Source of the DNA: Pseudomonas arsenicoxydans
GTDB taxonomy: Bacteria > Pseudomonadota > Gammaproteobacteria > Pseudomonadales > Pseudomonadaceae
Direction: 5' to 3'
DNA length: 64,000 nt
Assembly (NCBI RefSeq): GCF_006438915.1
Contig: NZ_RCZE01000001.1
Span: forward strand, 108,324 to 172,323
Shown here: piece after piece, positions 56,956-64,000 of the stretch
Position numbering within the stretch: the first letter of the stretch is position 1
Layout: each line of letters starts with the position of its first letter
Made by a program: the position numbers and the translations under genes
Notes under the pieces: model-generated
What the model saw: only the letters and a program-made list of their open reading frames with translations
What the model was told of the DNA's origin: nothing
Databases searched by the model: none

Positions 56956-57867
56956 ATGAATCCACAAGAACTGAAGTCCATCCTCTCTTCCGGCCTGTTG
57001 TCTTTCCCGGTCACCGATTTCAATGCTCAGGGCGATTTCCATCGCGCGGGCTACATCAAGCGTCTCGAATGGCTGGCCCCATACGGCGCCACGGCGTTGT
57101 TCGCCGCGGGCGGCACCGGTGAGTTCTTCTCTCTGGCGGCCAGCGAATATTCGGAAATCATCAAGACTGCCGTCGACACCTGCGAAACCAGCGTGCCGAT
57201 TCTGGCTGGCGTGGGCGGTTCGACCCGTCAAGCCATTGAGTACGCACAGGAAGCCGAGCGCCTGGGCGCCAAAGGCCTGTTGTTGCTGCCGCACTACCTG
57301 ACCGAAGCCAGCCAGGACGGCGTTGCCGCCCACGTTGAAGCGGTGTGCAAATCGGTGAAAATCGGCGTGGTGGTTTACAACCGTAACGTCTGCCGCCTGA
57401 CCGCTCCTTTGCTGGAACGTCTGGCCGAGCGCTGCCCGAACCTGATCGGCTACAAGGATGGCCTGGGCGACATCGAACTGATGGTGTCGATCCGTCGTCG
57501 CCTCGGTGATCGCTTCAGCTACCTGGGTGGTTTGCCGACCGCCGAAGTGTACGCTGCAGCCTACAAGGCACTGGGCGTGCCGGTTTACTCCTCGGCGGTG
57601 TTCAACTTCATCCCGAAGACCGCGATGGATTTCTACCACGCCATCGCTCGCGAAGATCACGCCACCGTCGGCAAGATCATCGACGACTTCTTCCTGCCGT
57701 ACCTCGACATCCGTAACCGCAAATCCGGCTACGCGGTGAGCATCGTCAAGGCCGGGGCAAAAATTGCCGGTTATGACGCAGGTCCTGTGCGTGCACCGCT
57801 GACCGATCTGACCGCTGAAGAGTACGAAATGCTCGCCGCGCTGATCGACAAGCAAGGTGCGCAGTAA
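56956..57867 (+). CDS. kdgD: 5-dehydro-4-deoxyglucarate dehydratase
   Basis: 303 residues, DapA/aldolase TIM barrel. It dehydrates and decarboxylates 5-dehydro-4-deoxy-D-glucarate to 2,5-dioxopentanoate. The Schiff-base lysine is Lys167 in IGYKDGLGD, the Tyr of VVYNRNVC is the proton carrier, and GGTGEFFSL is the substrate loop. The next gene supplies the following enzyme. A hairpin terminator separates the two and may balance their expression. It probably opens the gene cluster kdgD-dehydrogenase-gudP-garD. Confidence 0.96.
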   Translation: MNPQELKSILSSGLLSFPVTDFNAQGDFHRAGYIKRLEWLAPYGATALFAAGGTGEFFSLAASEYSEIIKTAVDTCETSVPILAGVGGSTRQAIEYAQEAERLGAKGLLLLPHYLTEASQDGVAAHVEAVCKSVKIGVVVYNRNVCRLTAPLLERLAERCPNLIGYKDGLGDIELMVSIRRRLGDRFSYLGGLPTAEVYAAAYKALGVPVYSSAVFNFIPKTAMDFYHAIAREDHATVGKIIDDFFLPYLDIRNRKSGYAVSIVKAGAKIAGYDAGPVRAPLTDLTAEEYEMLAALIDKQGAQ

Positions 57868-57885
57868 CACACCCGAATAAACAAG

Positions 57886-57910
57886 GCCGCTGAGTGATCA
57901 GCGGCTTTTT
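57886..57910 (+). terminator. Intercistronic terminator after kdgD
   Basis: GCCGCTGA / TCAGCGGC stem with GTGA loop and five T, 19 bases after the kdgD stop and shortly before the dehydrogenase ribosome site. Probably partial termination within the operon. Confidence 0.8.
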
Positions 57911-57927
57911 GCGTGAGGAGAATTGTT

Positions 57928-59373
57928 GTGGCAGATGCAAAGCGTTTCGATAACTACATCAACGGTGAATGGGTTGCGGGCAGTGATTACTGCGCCAACA
58001 TCAACCCGTCCGAACTGACCGACACCATCGGTCACTACGCCAAAGCCGATCTGGCTCAGGTCCACGCCGCCATCGACGCCGCTCGCGCCGCGTTCCCGGC
58101 CTGGTCGACTTCGGGCATTCAGGCACGTCACGATTCGCTGGATAAAGTCGGTACTGAAATCCTCGCCCGTCGCGAAGAGCTCGGTACTTTGCTGGCCCGT
58201 GAAGAAGGCAAGACCCTGCCTGAAGCCATCGGCGAAGTGACTCGCGCCGGTAACATCTTCAAGTTTTTCGCCGGTGAAACCCTGCGTCTGTCCGGCGACT
58301 ATTTGCCGTCGGTCCGTCCGGGTGTGGACGTCGAAGTGACTCGCGAAGCATTGGGCGTGGTTGGCCTGATCACTCCATGGAACTTCCCGATCGCCATCCC
58401 GGCATGGAAAATCGCTCCGGCCCTGGCTTACGGTAACTGCGTCGTGCTGAAACCCGCCGATCTGGTACCGGGTTGCGCCTGGGCCCTGGCTGAAATCATC
58501 TCCCGCGCAGGCTTCCCGGCTGGCGTGTTCAACCTGGTGATGGGCAGCGGTCGTGTGGTTGGCGATGCGCTGGTGCAGAGCCCGAAAGTCGACGGCATCA
58601 GCTTCACCGGTTCCGTGGGTGTCGGTCGTCAGATCGCCGTCAGCTGCGTGTCGCGCCAGGCCAAGGTTCAGCTGGAAATGGGTGGCAAGAACCCGCAGAT
58701 CATTCTCGACGACGCTGATCTCAAGCAAGCAGTCGAGCTGTCGGTACAGAGCGCGTTCTACTCCACCGGTCAGCGTTGCACCGCCTCCAGCCGGTTCATC
58801 GTGACCGCCGGCATCCACGACAAATTCGTCGAAGCCGTGGCCGAACGCATGAAGTCGATCAAGGTCGGCCATGCGCTGAAAACCGGCACCGACATTGGTC
58901 CGGTGGTTTCCCAGGCTCAGCTTGAACAAGACATGAAGTACATCGACATCGGCCAGTCCGAAGGTGCACGTCTGGTCAGCGGCGGTGGTCTGGTGACTTG
59001 CGATACCGAAGGCTACTACCTCGCGCCAACACTGTTTGCCGACAGCGAAGCCGCGATGCGCATCAGCCGCGAAGAGATCTTCGGCCCAGTAGCCAACGTG
59101 GTTCGCGTCGCCGATTACGAAGCCGCACTGGCCATGGCCAACGACACCGAGTTCGGTCTGTCGGCGGGCATCGCGACCACGTCGCTGAAGTACGCCAACC
59201 ACTTCAAACGCCACTCCCAGGCCGGGATGGTGATGGTCAACCTGCCGACCGCTGGCGTGGATTACCACGTTCCATTCGGCGGACGTAAAGGTTCATCCTA
59301 TGGATCCCGCGAGCAAGGTCGCTATGCGCAAGAGTTCTACACCGTGGTGAAGACCTCTTACATCGGTTCCTGA
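57928..59373 (+). CDS. 2,5-dioxovalerate (alpha-ketoglutarate semialdehyde) dehydrogenase
   Basis: 481 residues from GTG 57928 with GAGGAG upstream; the open frame from 57913 includes the ribosome site. NAD(P)-dependent aldehyde dehydrogenase fold: ITPWNFPIAIP, FTGSVGVG nucleotide loop, Glu250 in LEMGGKNPQ, catalytic Cys284 in GQRCTASS, EEIFGPV. It oxidises the kdgD product to 2-oxoglutarate, feeding the TCA cycle. Context sets the substrate. Confidence 0.93.
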   Translation: MADAKRFDNYINGEWVAGSDYCANINPSELTDTIGHYAKADLAQVHAAIDAARAAFPAWSTSGIQARHDSLDKVGTEILARREELGTLLAREEGKTLPEAIGEVTRAGNIFKFFAGETLRLSGDYLPSVRPGVDVEVTREALGVVGLITPWNFPIAIPAWKIAPALAYGNCVVLKPADLVPGCAWALAEIISRAGFPAGVFNLVMGSGRVVGDALVQSPKVDGISFTGSVGVGRQIAVSCVSRQAKVQLEMGGKNPQIILDDADLKQAVELSVQSAFYSTGQRCTASSRFIVTAGIHDKFVEAVAERMKSIKVGHALKTGTDIGPVVSQAQLEQDMKYIDIGQSEGARLVSGGGLVTCDTEGYYLAPTLFADSEAAMRISREEIFGPVANVVRVADYEAALAMANDTEFGLSAGIATTSLKYANHFKRHSQAGMVMVNLPTAGVDYHVPFGGRKGSSYGSREQGRYAQEFYTVVKTSYIGS

Positions 59374-59402
59374 TACACGCAATACCTGTGGGATTTGGCT
59401 TT

Positions 59403-59491
59403 TGTGGGAGCCGGGCTTGCCCGCGATAGCATCACTGAGTTGTGACTGACACTGCGCGGTGATGCTATCGCGGGCAAGCCCGGCTCCTACA
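59403..59491. repeat. REP palindrome pair, variant CCGGGCTTGCCCGCGATAGC
   Basis: TGTGGGAGCCGGGCTTGCCC and the inverse GGGCAAGCCCGGCTCCTACA, extended by GATAGCATCAC/GTGATGCTATC so that the whole element is a long perfect-looking hairpin, between the dehydrogenase and gudP. Confidence 0.9.
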
Positions 59492-59554
59492 AGGCCAGAT
59501 CCGGCAAGAAATTGTTATTACCCGCATAAAAATAATCAGTGGGAGTACATCTAC

Positions 59555-60934
59555 ATGCAAGCGACCAAGCCGACCCATGTCCGCTATTTGATCCTGCTCA
59601 TGCTTTTTCTGGTGACCACGATCAACTACGCCGACCGTGCGACCATCGCCATCGCGGGCTCCAGCCTGCAAAAAGACCTCGGCATTGACGCGGTCACTCT
59701 CGGTTATATCTTCTCTGCATTCGGTTGGGCCTACGTGGCCGGGCAAATTCCCGGTGGCTGGCTGCTGGACCGTTTCGGTTCAAAAAAAGTCTACGCACTG
59801 AGCATCTTCACCTGGTCGCTGTTCACCGTGCTCCAGGGTTATGTCGGTGAGTTCGGCATGTCCACGGCGATCGTTGCGCTGTTCATGCTGCGCTTCCTGG
59901 TCGGTCTGGCCGAAGCGCCTTCCTTCCCCGGTAACGCACGCATCGTTGCGGCCTGGTTCCCGACCGCTGAACGCGGTACCGCGTCTGCGATCTTCAACTC
60001 GGCGCAATACTTCGCCACCGTGCTGTTTGCACCGCTGATGGGCTGGATCGTTTACACGTTCGGCTGGCAGCATGTGTTTGTGGTGATGGGCAGCATCGGC
60101 ATGGTGTTCTCGGTGATCTGGCTGAAAGTTATCCACAGTCCGCGCCAACACCCGATGATCAACGAGGCTGAGTTCAAGCACATCGCCGAGAACGGCGGCA
60201 TGGTCGACATGGACCAGGACAAAGGCAAAGGGCAAGCCGCCGGCAAACCTGCCGAAGGTCCGAAATGGGACTACGTGCGCCAGTTGCTGACCAATCGCAT
60301 GATGCTCGGCGTTTACCTGAGCCAATACTGCATCAACGCAATCACCTACTTCTTCCTGACCTGGTTCCCGGTGTACCTGGTACAAGAACGCGGCATGACC
60401 ATCCTCAAGGCCGGTTTCATTGCCTCGTTGCCGGCCATCTGTGGCTTTATCGGTGGTGTGTTGGGCGGTGTGATTTCCGACTACCTGCTGCGCAAAGGCC
60501 ACTCGCTGACCTTCGCCCGCAAGGCACCGATCATCGCGGGTTTGCTGGTGTCCAGCAGCATCGTGGCCTGTAACTACGTCGACATCGAATGGATGGTTGT
60601 GGGCTTCATGGCCCTGGCATTCTTCGGCAAAGGCGTTGGCGCATTGGGCTGGGCAGTGGTGTCCGACACCTCGCCAAAACAAATCGCCGGTTTGAGTGGC
60701 GGCCTGTTCAACATGTTCGGCAACATCGCATCGATCACCACGCCGATCGTGATTGGCTACATCATCAGCTCCACCGGTTCGTTCAAATGGGCGCTGGTAT
60801 TTGTCGGTTGCAACGCACTGGTCGCGGTGTTCAGCTACCTGGTGATCGTCGGTCCGATCAAACGTGTGGTACTCAAGGAACCGCCTGTCAGCGGTCCTGA
60901 AACAAACAACAAATTGTCACAAGCGCATTCCTGA
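59555..60934 (+). CDS. gudP: Glucarate/galactarate MFS transporter (GudP-like)
   Basis: 459 residues from ATG 59555 (GTGGGAGTACATCTAC). Anion:cation symporter family with twelve membrane segments; [20 protein letters not shown] and [14 protein letters not shown] in the first half are diagnostic. It imports D-glucarate or galactarate by proton symport. Twelve bases separate it from garD, so the two are co-transcribed. Confidence 0.93.
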   Translation: MQATKPTHVRYLILLMLFLVTTINYADRATIAIAGSSLQKDLGIDAVTLGYIFSAFGWAYVAGQIPGGWLLDRFGSKKVYALSIFTWSLFTVLQGYVGEFGMSTAIVALFMLRFLVGLAEAPSFPGNARIVAAWFPTAERGTASAIFNSAQYFATVLFAPLMGWIVYTFGWQHVFVVMGSIGMVFSVIWLKVIHSPRQHPMINEAEFKHIAENGGMVDMDQDKGKGQAAGKPAEGPKWDYVRQLLTNRMMLGVYLSQYCINAITYFFLTWFPVYLVQERGMTILKAGFIASLPAICGFIGGVLGGVISDYLLRKGHSLTFARKAPIIAGLLVSSSIVACNYVDIEWMVVGFMALAFFGKGVGALGWAVVSDTSPKQIAGLSGGLFNMFGNIASITTPIVIGYIISSTGSFKWALVFVGCNALVAVFSYLVIVGPIKRVVLKEPPVSGPETNNKLSQAHS

Positions 60935-60945
60935 GGAGCGGCGTC

Positions 60946-62499
60946 ATGCAGTTGATTGAACATTCCGACTCGCCGCGCTACATCCGCCTGCACGAGCGGG
61001 ACAACGTAGTGATTGTGGTCAATGACCAGGGCGTGCCCGCCGGCACCGAGTTTTCCGATGGCCTGGTGACTGTGGACTTCGTGCCACAGAGCCATAAAGT
61101 CACGCTGGAAGACATTCCCGAAGGCGGCCAGGTGATTCGTTACGGCCAGACCATTGGCTACGCCTTGCAGCCGATTCCGCGCGGCAGCTGGGTCAAGGAA
61201 GATCAACTGCGCATGCCCACCGCGCCACCGCTAGACAGCCTGCCGCTGTCCACCGAAGTGCCGGCGGCGCAGGCACCGCTCGACGGCTATACGTTCGAGG
61301 GTTATCGCAACGCCGACGGCACCGTCGGCACGCGCAATATTCTGGGGATTACCACGACCGTTCAGTGCGTCACCGGCGTGCTCGATCATGCGGTCAAGCG
61401 CATCAGGGACGAGTTGCTGCCCAAGTATCCGCACGTCGATGACGTGGTCGCGCTGACCCACAGTTACGGCTGTGGCGTGGCGATTACCGCCACCGACGCG
61501 TACATCCCGATCCGCACCGTGCGCAACCTGGCGCGCAACCCGAACCTGGGGGGCGAAGCGTTGGTGATCAGCCTGGGCTGCGAGAAATTGCAGGCCGGCC
61601 AAGTGATGCACGAGAACGACAGCTCGGTGGATTTGAGCGAGCCGTGGTTGTACCGCTTGCAGGATTCGAGTCACGGTTTCACCGAGATGATCGAGCAGAT
61701 CATGGCGCTGGCTGAATCCCGTTTGAAGAAGCTCGATCAGCGTCGCCGGGAAACCGTGCCGGCGTCCGAGCTGATTCTGGGCATGCAGTGCGGTGGCAGT
61801 GATGCGTTCTCGGGAATCACCGCCAACCCGGCGCTGGGGTTCGCCTCGGACCTGTTGCTGCGGGCCGGTGCGACGGTGATGTTTTCCGAAGTCACTGAAG
61901 TACGCGACGCGATCTACTTGCTGACCTCCCGCGCGGAAACCGAGGAAGTCGCTCAGGAACTGGTGCGCGAAATGGACTGGTACGACCGCTACCTGGCCAA
62001 GGGCGAAGCGGATCGCAGCGCCAACACCACGCCGGGCAACAAGAAGGGCGGGTTGTCGAACATTGTCGAGAAGTCGTTGGGCTCCATCGTCAAATCCGGC
62101 AGCAGCGCGATCAACGGGGTGCTTGGCCCTGGCGAGCGCTTCAAGCGCAAAGGCCTGATCTTCTGCGCAACCCCAGCCAGTGATTTTGTCTGCGGGACGT
62201 TGCAGTTGGCGGCGGGGATGAACCTGCATGTGTTCACCACTGGCCGTGGTACGCCGTATGGCTTGGCGATGGCGCCGGTGGTCAAGGTCTCGACTCGGAC
62301 CGAACTGGCGCAGCGCTGGCCGGATTTGATCGACATCGATGCCGGGCGGATTGCCACCGGGCGGGCCTCGATTGAAGACCTTGGCTGGGAGTTGTTCCAC
62401 TACTACCTGGACGTGGCGAGCGGCAAGAAACAGACGTGGGCCGAGCAGCACAAGCTGCATAACGACATCACCCTGTTCAACCCGGCGCCGATCACCTGA
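60946..62499 (+). CDS. garD: Galactarate dehydratase
   Basis: 517 residues (E. coli GarD 523). An N-terminal SAF domain (about 1-90) and a UxaA-like catalytic domain ([60 protein letters not shown]). It dehydrates galactarate to 5-dehydro-4-deoxyglucarate, the substrate of KdgD. CTGAGGAGCGGCGTC precedes the ATG. No glucarate dehydratase (gudD) is in the window, so galactarate is the better-supported substrate. Confidence 0.96.
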   Translation: MQLIEHSDSPRYIRLHERDNVVIVVNDQGVPAGTEFSDGLVTVDFVPQSHKVTLEDIPEGGQVIRYGQTIGYALQPIPRGSWVKEDQLRMPTAPPLDSLPLSTEVPAAQAPLDGYTFEGYRNADGTVGTRNILGITTTVQCVTGVLDHAVKRIRDELLPKYPHVDDVVALTHSYGCGVAITATDAYIPIRTVRNLARNPNLGGEALVISLGCEKLQAGQVMHENDSSVDLSEPWLYRLQDSSHGFTEMIEQIMALAESRLKKLDQRRRETVPASELILGMQCGGSDAFSGITANPALGFASDLLLRAGATVMFSEVTEVRDAIYLLTSRAETEEVAQELVREMDWYDRYLAKGEADRSANTTPGNKKGGLSNIVEKSLGSIVKSGSSAINGVLGPGERFKRKGLIFCATPASDFVCGTLQLAAGMNLHVFTTGRGTPYGLAMAPVVKVSTRTELAQRWPDLIDIDAGRIATGRASIEDLGWELFHYYLDVASGKKQTWAEQHKLHNDITLFNPAPIT

Positions 62500-62514
62500 T
62501 ACCGCGTCGCCTGC

Positions 62515-62607
62515 TTCGCAAGCAAGCCCGCTCCCACACTGGATTGGCGTTGGCCACATATTTTGTGATCGACGCCGGATAAATGTGGGAGCGGGCTTGC
62601 TCGCGAA
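62515..62607. repeat. REP palindrome pair, GGGAGC family
   Basis: TTCGCAAGCAAGCCCGCTCC and the inverse at 62584-62607, between garD and the AEC transporter. Confidence 0.88.
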
Positions 62608-62685
62608 GGCGGTCTACCAGACGCCAGAGTCTCCAGTGGCTTATCATTAGCCCCCTAACGACGCTCACCCAAGGTTCCCCCCGGC

Positions 62686-63627
62686 ATGCTGGCAATCTTC
62701 CTCGAAACCCTGAATATCACCGCGCCGGTGTTTGCCATGCTGTTTCTGGGGGTGTTGCTCAAGCGCATTGGCTGGATCAACGACAACTTCATCCACACGG
62801 CGTCGGCCCTGGTGTTCAACGTCACCATGCCGGCGCTGCTGTTTCTGGGCATCCTGCATGCCGACCTGCACGCTGCGCTGCAACCGGCGCTGCTGATCTA
62901 CTTCTCGATTGCCACGCTGGTGAGTTTCGCCATTGCCTGGGTCTGGGCGATCTGGAAGTGCCCGCGTGAAGACCGGGGGATTTATACCCAGGGCGCGTTT
63001 CGCGGCAACAACGGGGTCATCGGCCTGGCGCTGGCAGCGAGCATGTACGGCGCCTACGGGATTTCCCTCGGGGCCATTCTCGCGGCGCTGGTGATCCTGT
63101 TCTACAACACGCTGTCGACCATTGTGCTGGCGGTGTACAGCCCGGTGATCAAGTCCGATCCGTGGAGCATCTGCAAAAGCGTGATGGGCAATCCGCTGAT
63201 CATCAGCGTGTTCGCGGCTGCACCGTTTGCCTATTTCAAGATCGGCTTGCCGGGGTGGCTGGAGACGTCGGGGCAGTACCTGGCGCAGACCACTTTGCCG
63301 TTGGCGTTGATCTGCATTGGCGGCACGTTGTCGCTGGCTGCGTTGCGCAAGAGCGGCGATATGGCGCTCAGTTCAAGCCTGGTGAAGATGATCGGCCTGC
63401 CAGTGCTGACAACCCTTGGGGCCTGGCTGTGGGGCTTTCGTGGGGCGGAGTTGGGGATTTTGTTTCTGTACTTCGGGAGCCCGACGGCGGCGGCAAGTTT
63501 TGTGATGGCCCGTCAGGCCGAGGGTAATCATGAGCTGGCGGCGGCGATCATTGTGATTACGACGTTGATGGCGGCGGTGACCACCAACATCGGGATCTTT
63601 TTGTTGCAGTGGGGTGGGTGGATTTAG
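62686..63627 (+). CDS. AEC-family (auxin efflux carrier-like) transporter
   Basis: 313 residues with about ten membrane segments in two five-helix halves. PVFAMLFLGVLLKRIGWI at the start and NPLIISVFAA, LPLALICIGGTLSL, GSPTAAASFVMA in the second half are typical of MleP/MdcF-like carriers. These move organic anions such as malate or malonate; the substrate is not predictable here. Monocistronic, flanked by REP elements. Confidence 0.87.
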   Translation: MLAIFLETLNITAPVFAMLFLGVLLKRIGWINDNFIHTASALVFNVTMPALLFLGILHADLHAALQPALLIYFSIATLVSFAIAWVWAIWKCPREDRGIYTQGAFRGNNGVIGLALAASMYGAYGISLGAILAALVILFYNTLSTIVLAVYSPVIKSDPWSICKSVMGNPLIISVFAAAPFAYFKIGLPGWLETSGQYLAQTTLPLALICIGGTLSLAALRKSGDMALSSSLVKMIGLPVLTTLGAWLWGFRGAELGILFLYFGSPTAAASFVMARQAEGNHELAAAIIVITTLMAAVTTNIGIFLLQWGGWI

Positions 63628-63658
63628 CTGATGGATTTGCAGTGTTCTTTCGGGCCTC

Positions 63659-63718
63659 TTCGCGAGCAAGCCCGCTCCCACAGGGGATTTGTGTTCGCCG
63701 CGAATCAAATGTGGGAGC
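63659..63718. repeat. REP pair interrupted on its right arm
   Basis: TTCGCGAGCAAGCCCGCTCC is intact, but the matching right arm stops after TGTGGGAGC and continues with unrelated sequence, consistent with the insertion of the adjacent IS110-type element in it. Confidence 0.75.
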
Positions 63719-64000
63719 AACTGTCTTGATGACTTTATTTTTAAGGCTTATCGGAAGACAGCTGAACTCCCACGGCTCCAGGCCATGCAAATTCCTTACA
63801 AAACACGCAGCCTGTTTAGGCTGCCTGTTCTCGCCACTCAGTTTTCTCTCGAATCATGGCATTCAGCCGTATCAACAACACTCGCATGCAGGCGATCAGC
63901 GCTACTTTGGCGCATTTACCTTTCTGGCGTAATGCTTGATACCGAGCCTTGAACTCAGGCTGTCGCCGGATCACCACCCAACAGGCCATGTACATCGCGC
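63719..64000 (-). mobile_element. IS110-family insertion sequence (partial, runs off the window)
   Basis: Non-REP sequence begins after the truncated right REP arm at about 63718. The segment contains the end of a transposase gene and a GCAGCC-TGTTTA-GGCTGC hairpin (63808-63825) at its terminus. The left boundary is inferred from the REP break; no target duplication is expected in this family. Confidence 0.7.
63816..64000 (-). CDS. IS110-family transposase, C-terminal part
   Basis: The last 61 codons of a leftward gene whose start lies beyond the window. Read leftward it gives MYMACWVVIRR, then EFKARYQALRQKGK, the block KVALIACMRVLL and the ending LNAMIREKTEWREQAA. These match the C-terminal transposase_20 region of IS110/IS1111 elements (Y-A-L-R-x-KGK...K-VAL-A-MRKLL). 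Partial because of the window edge, not because of damage as far as can be seen. Confidence 0.85.
   Translation of the reverse strand, partial: AMYMACWVVIRRQPEFKARYQALRQKGKCAKVALIACMRVLLIRLNAMIREKTEWREQAA

Noticed and set aside
1..64000. CRISPR arrays, prophage modules, integrases
   Set aside because: No regularly spaced direct repeats and no cas, phage or integrase genes were seen; the repeated palindromes are REP elements.

Overview
The window is typical Pseudomonas chromosome, most likely the P. fluorescens group. The evidence is high-GC coding sequence, PAO1-like gene blocks (locus tags below are from memory), and many copies of two REP palindrome families between genes. No plasmid, prophage or CRISPR features were seen.

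Layout. 1-5.4 kb: pnp, a tRNA-Thr(CGT), a secreted serine-rich coiled-coil protein, a DUF6388-like protein, then nadC / ampD-ampE; the DUF1631-type gene expected between nadC and ampD survives only as a C-terminal scrap. 6.5-9.9 kb: a chemoreceptor, a small zinc-ribbon membrane protein and a TatD-type nuclease. 9.9-16.7 kb: fructose PTS (fruR divergent from fruBKA, two Cra-like palindromes between). 16.9-25.2 kb: a Tat-exported PhoD-type phosphatase and the iron-uptake cluster piuB-piuA / piuC-Sel1 protein. 25.2-28.9 kb: an AT-richer insertion with one ORF that joins XaxA-like and XaxB-like toxin halves in a single chain, plus an unknown companion gene. 28.9-36 kb: speC, an OpuC-type osmoprotectant ABC operon, prfC. 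36.3-47.4 kb: dipeptide ABC operon dppBCDF with three DppA-like binding proteins and an OprD-family porin. 47.4-49.4 kb: multicopy intergenic repeats, then a highly structured leader before a DUF6124-type gene. 49.5-54 kb: SIMPL protein, roxSR two-component system, SbmA/YddA-like ABC exporter. 54.3-62.5 kb: galactarate/glucarate catabolism (GntR regulator, kdgD, 2-oxoglutarate semialdehyde dehydrogenase, gudP, garD), interrupted by a divergent phospholipase-like gene under a LexA-like palindrome. 62.7-64 kb: AEC transporter and the end of an IS110-family element that appears to have landed in a REP sequence.

Functional logic. In the sugar-acid module GudP imports the diacid, GarD dehydrates it, KdgD gives 2,5-dioxopentanoate and the aldehyde dehydrogenase yields 2-oxoglutarate; an almost identical 13-bp motif before the GntR gene and before kdgD suggests autoregulated control. 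In the Piu cluster a TonB receptor, an inner-membrane PepSY/flavoprotein reductase and an Fe(II)/2-oxoglutarate dioxygenase are grouped for siderophore-iron use. The most novel items are the fused Xax-type toxin with its unknown partner, the structured leader that can bury the Shine-Dalgarno of the DUF6124 gene, and the paired operators of the sugar-acid regulon.
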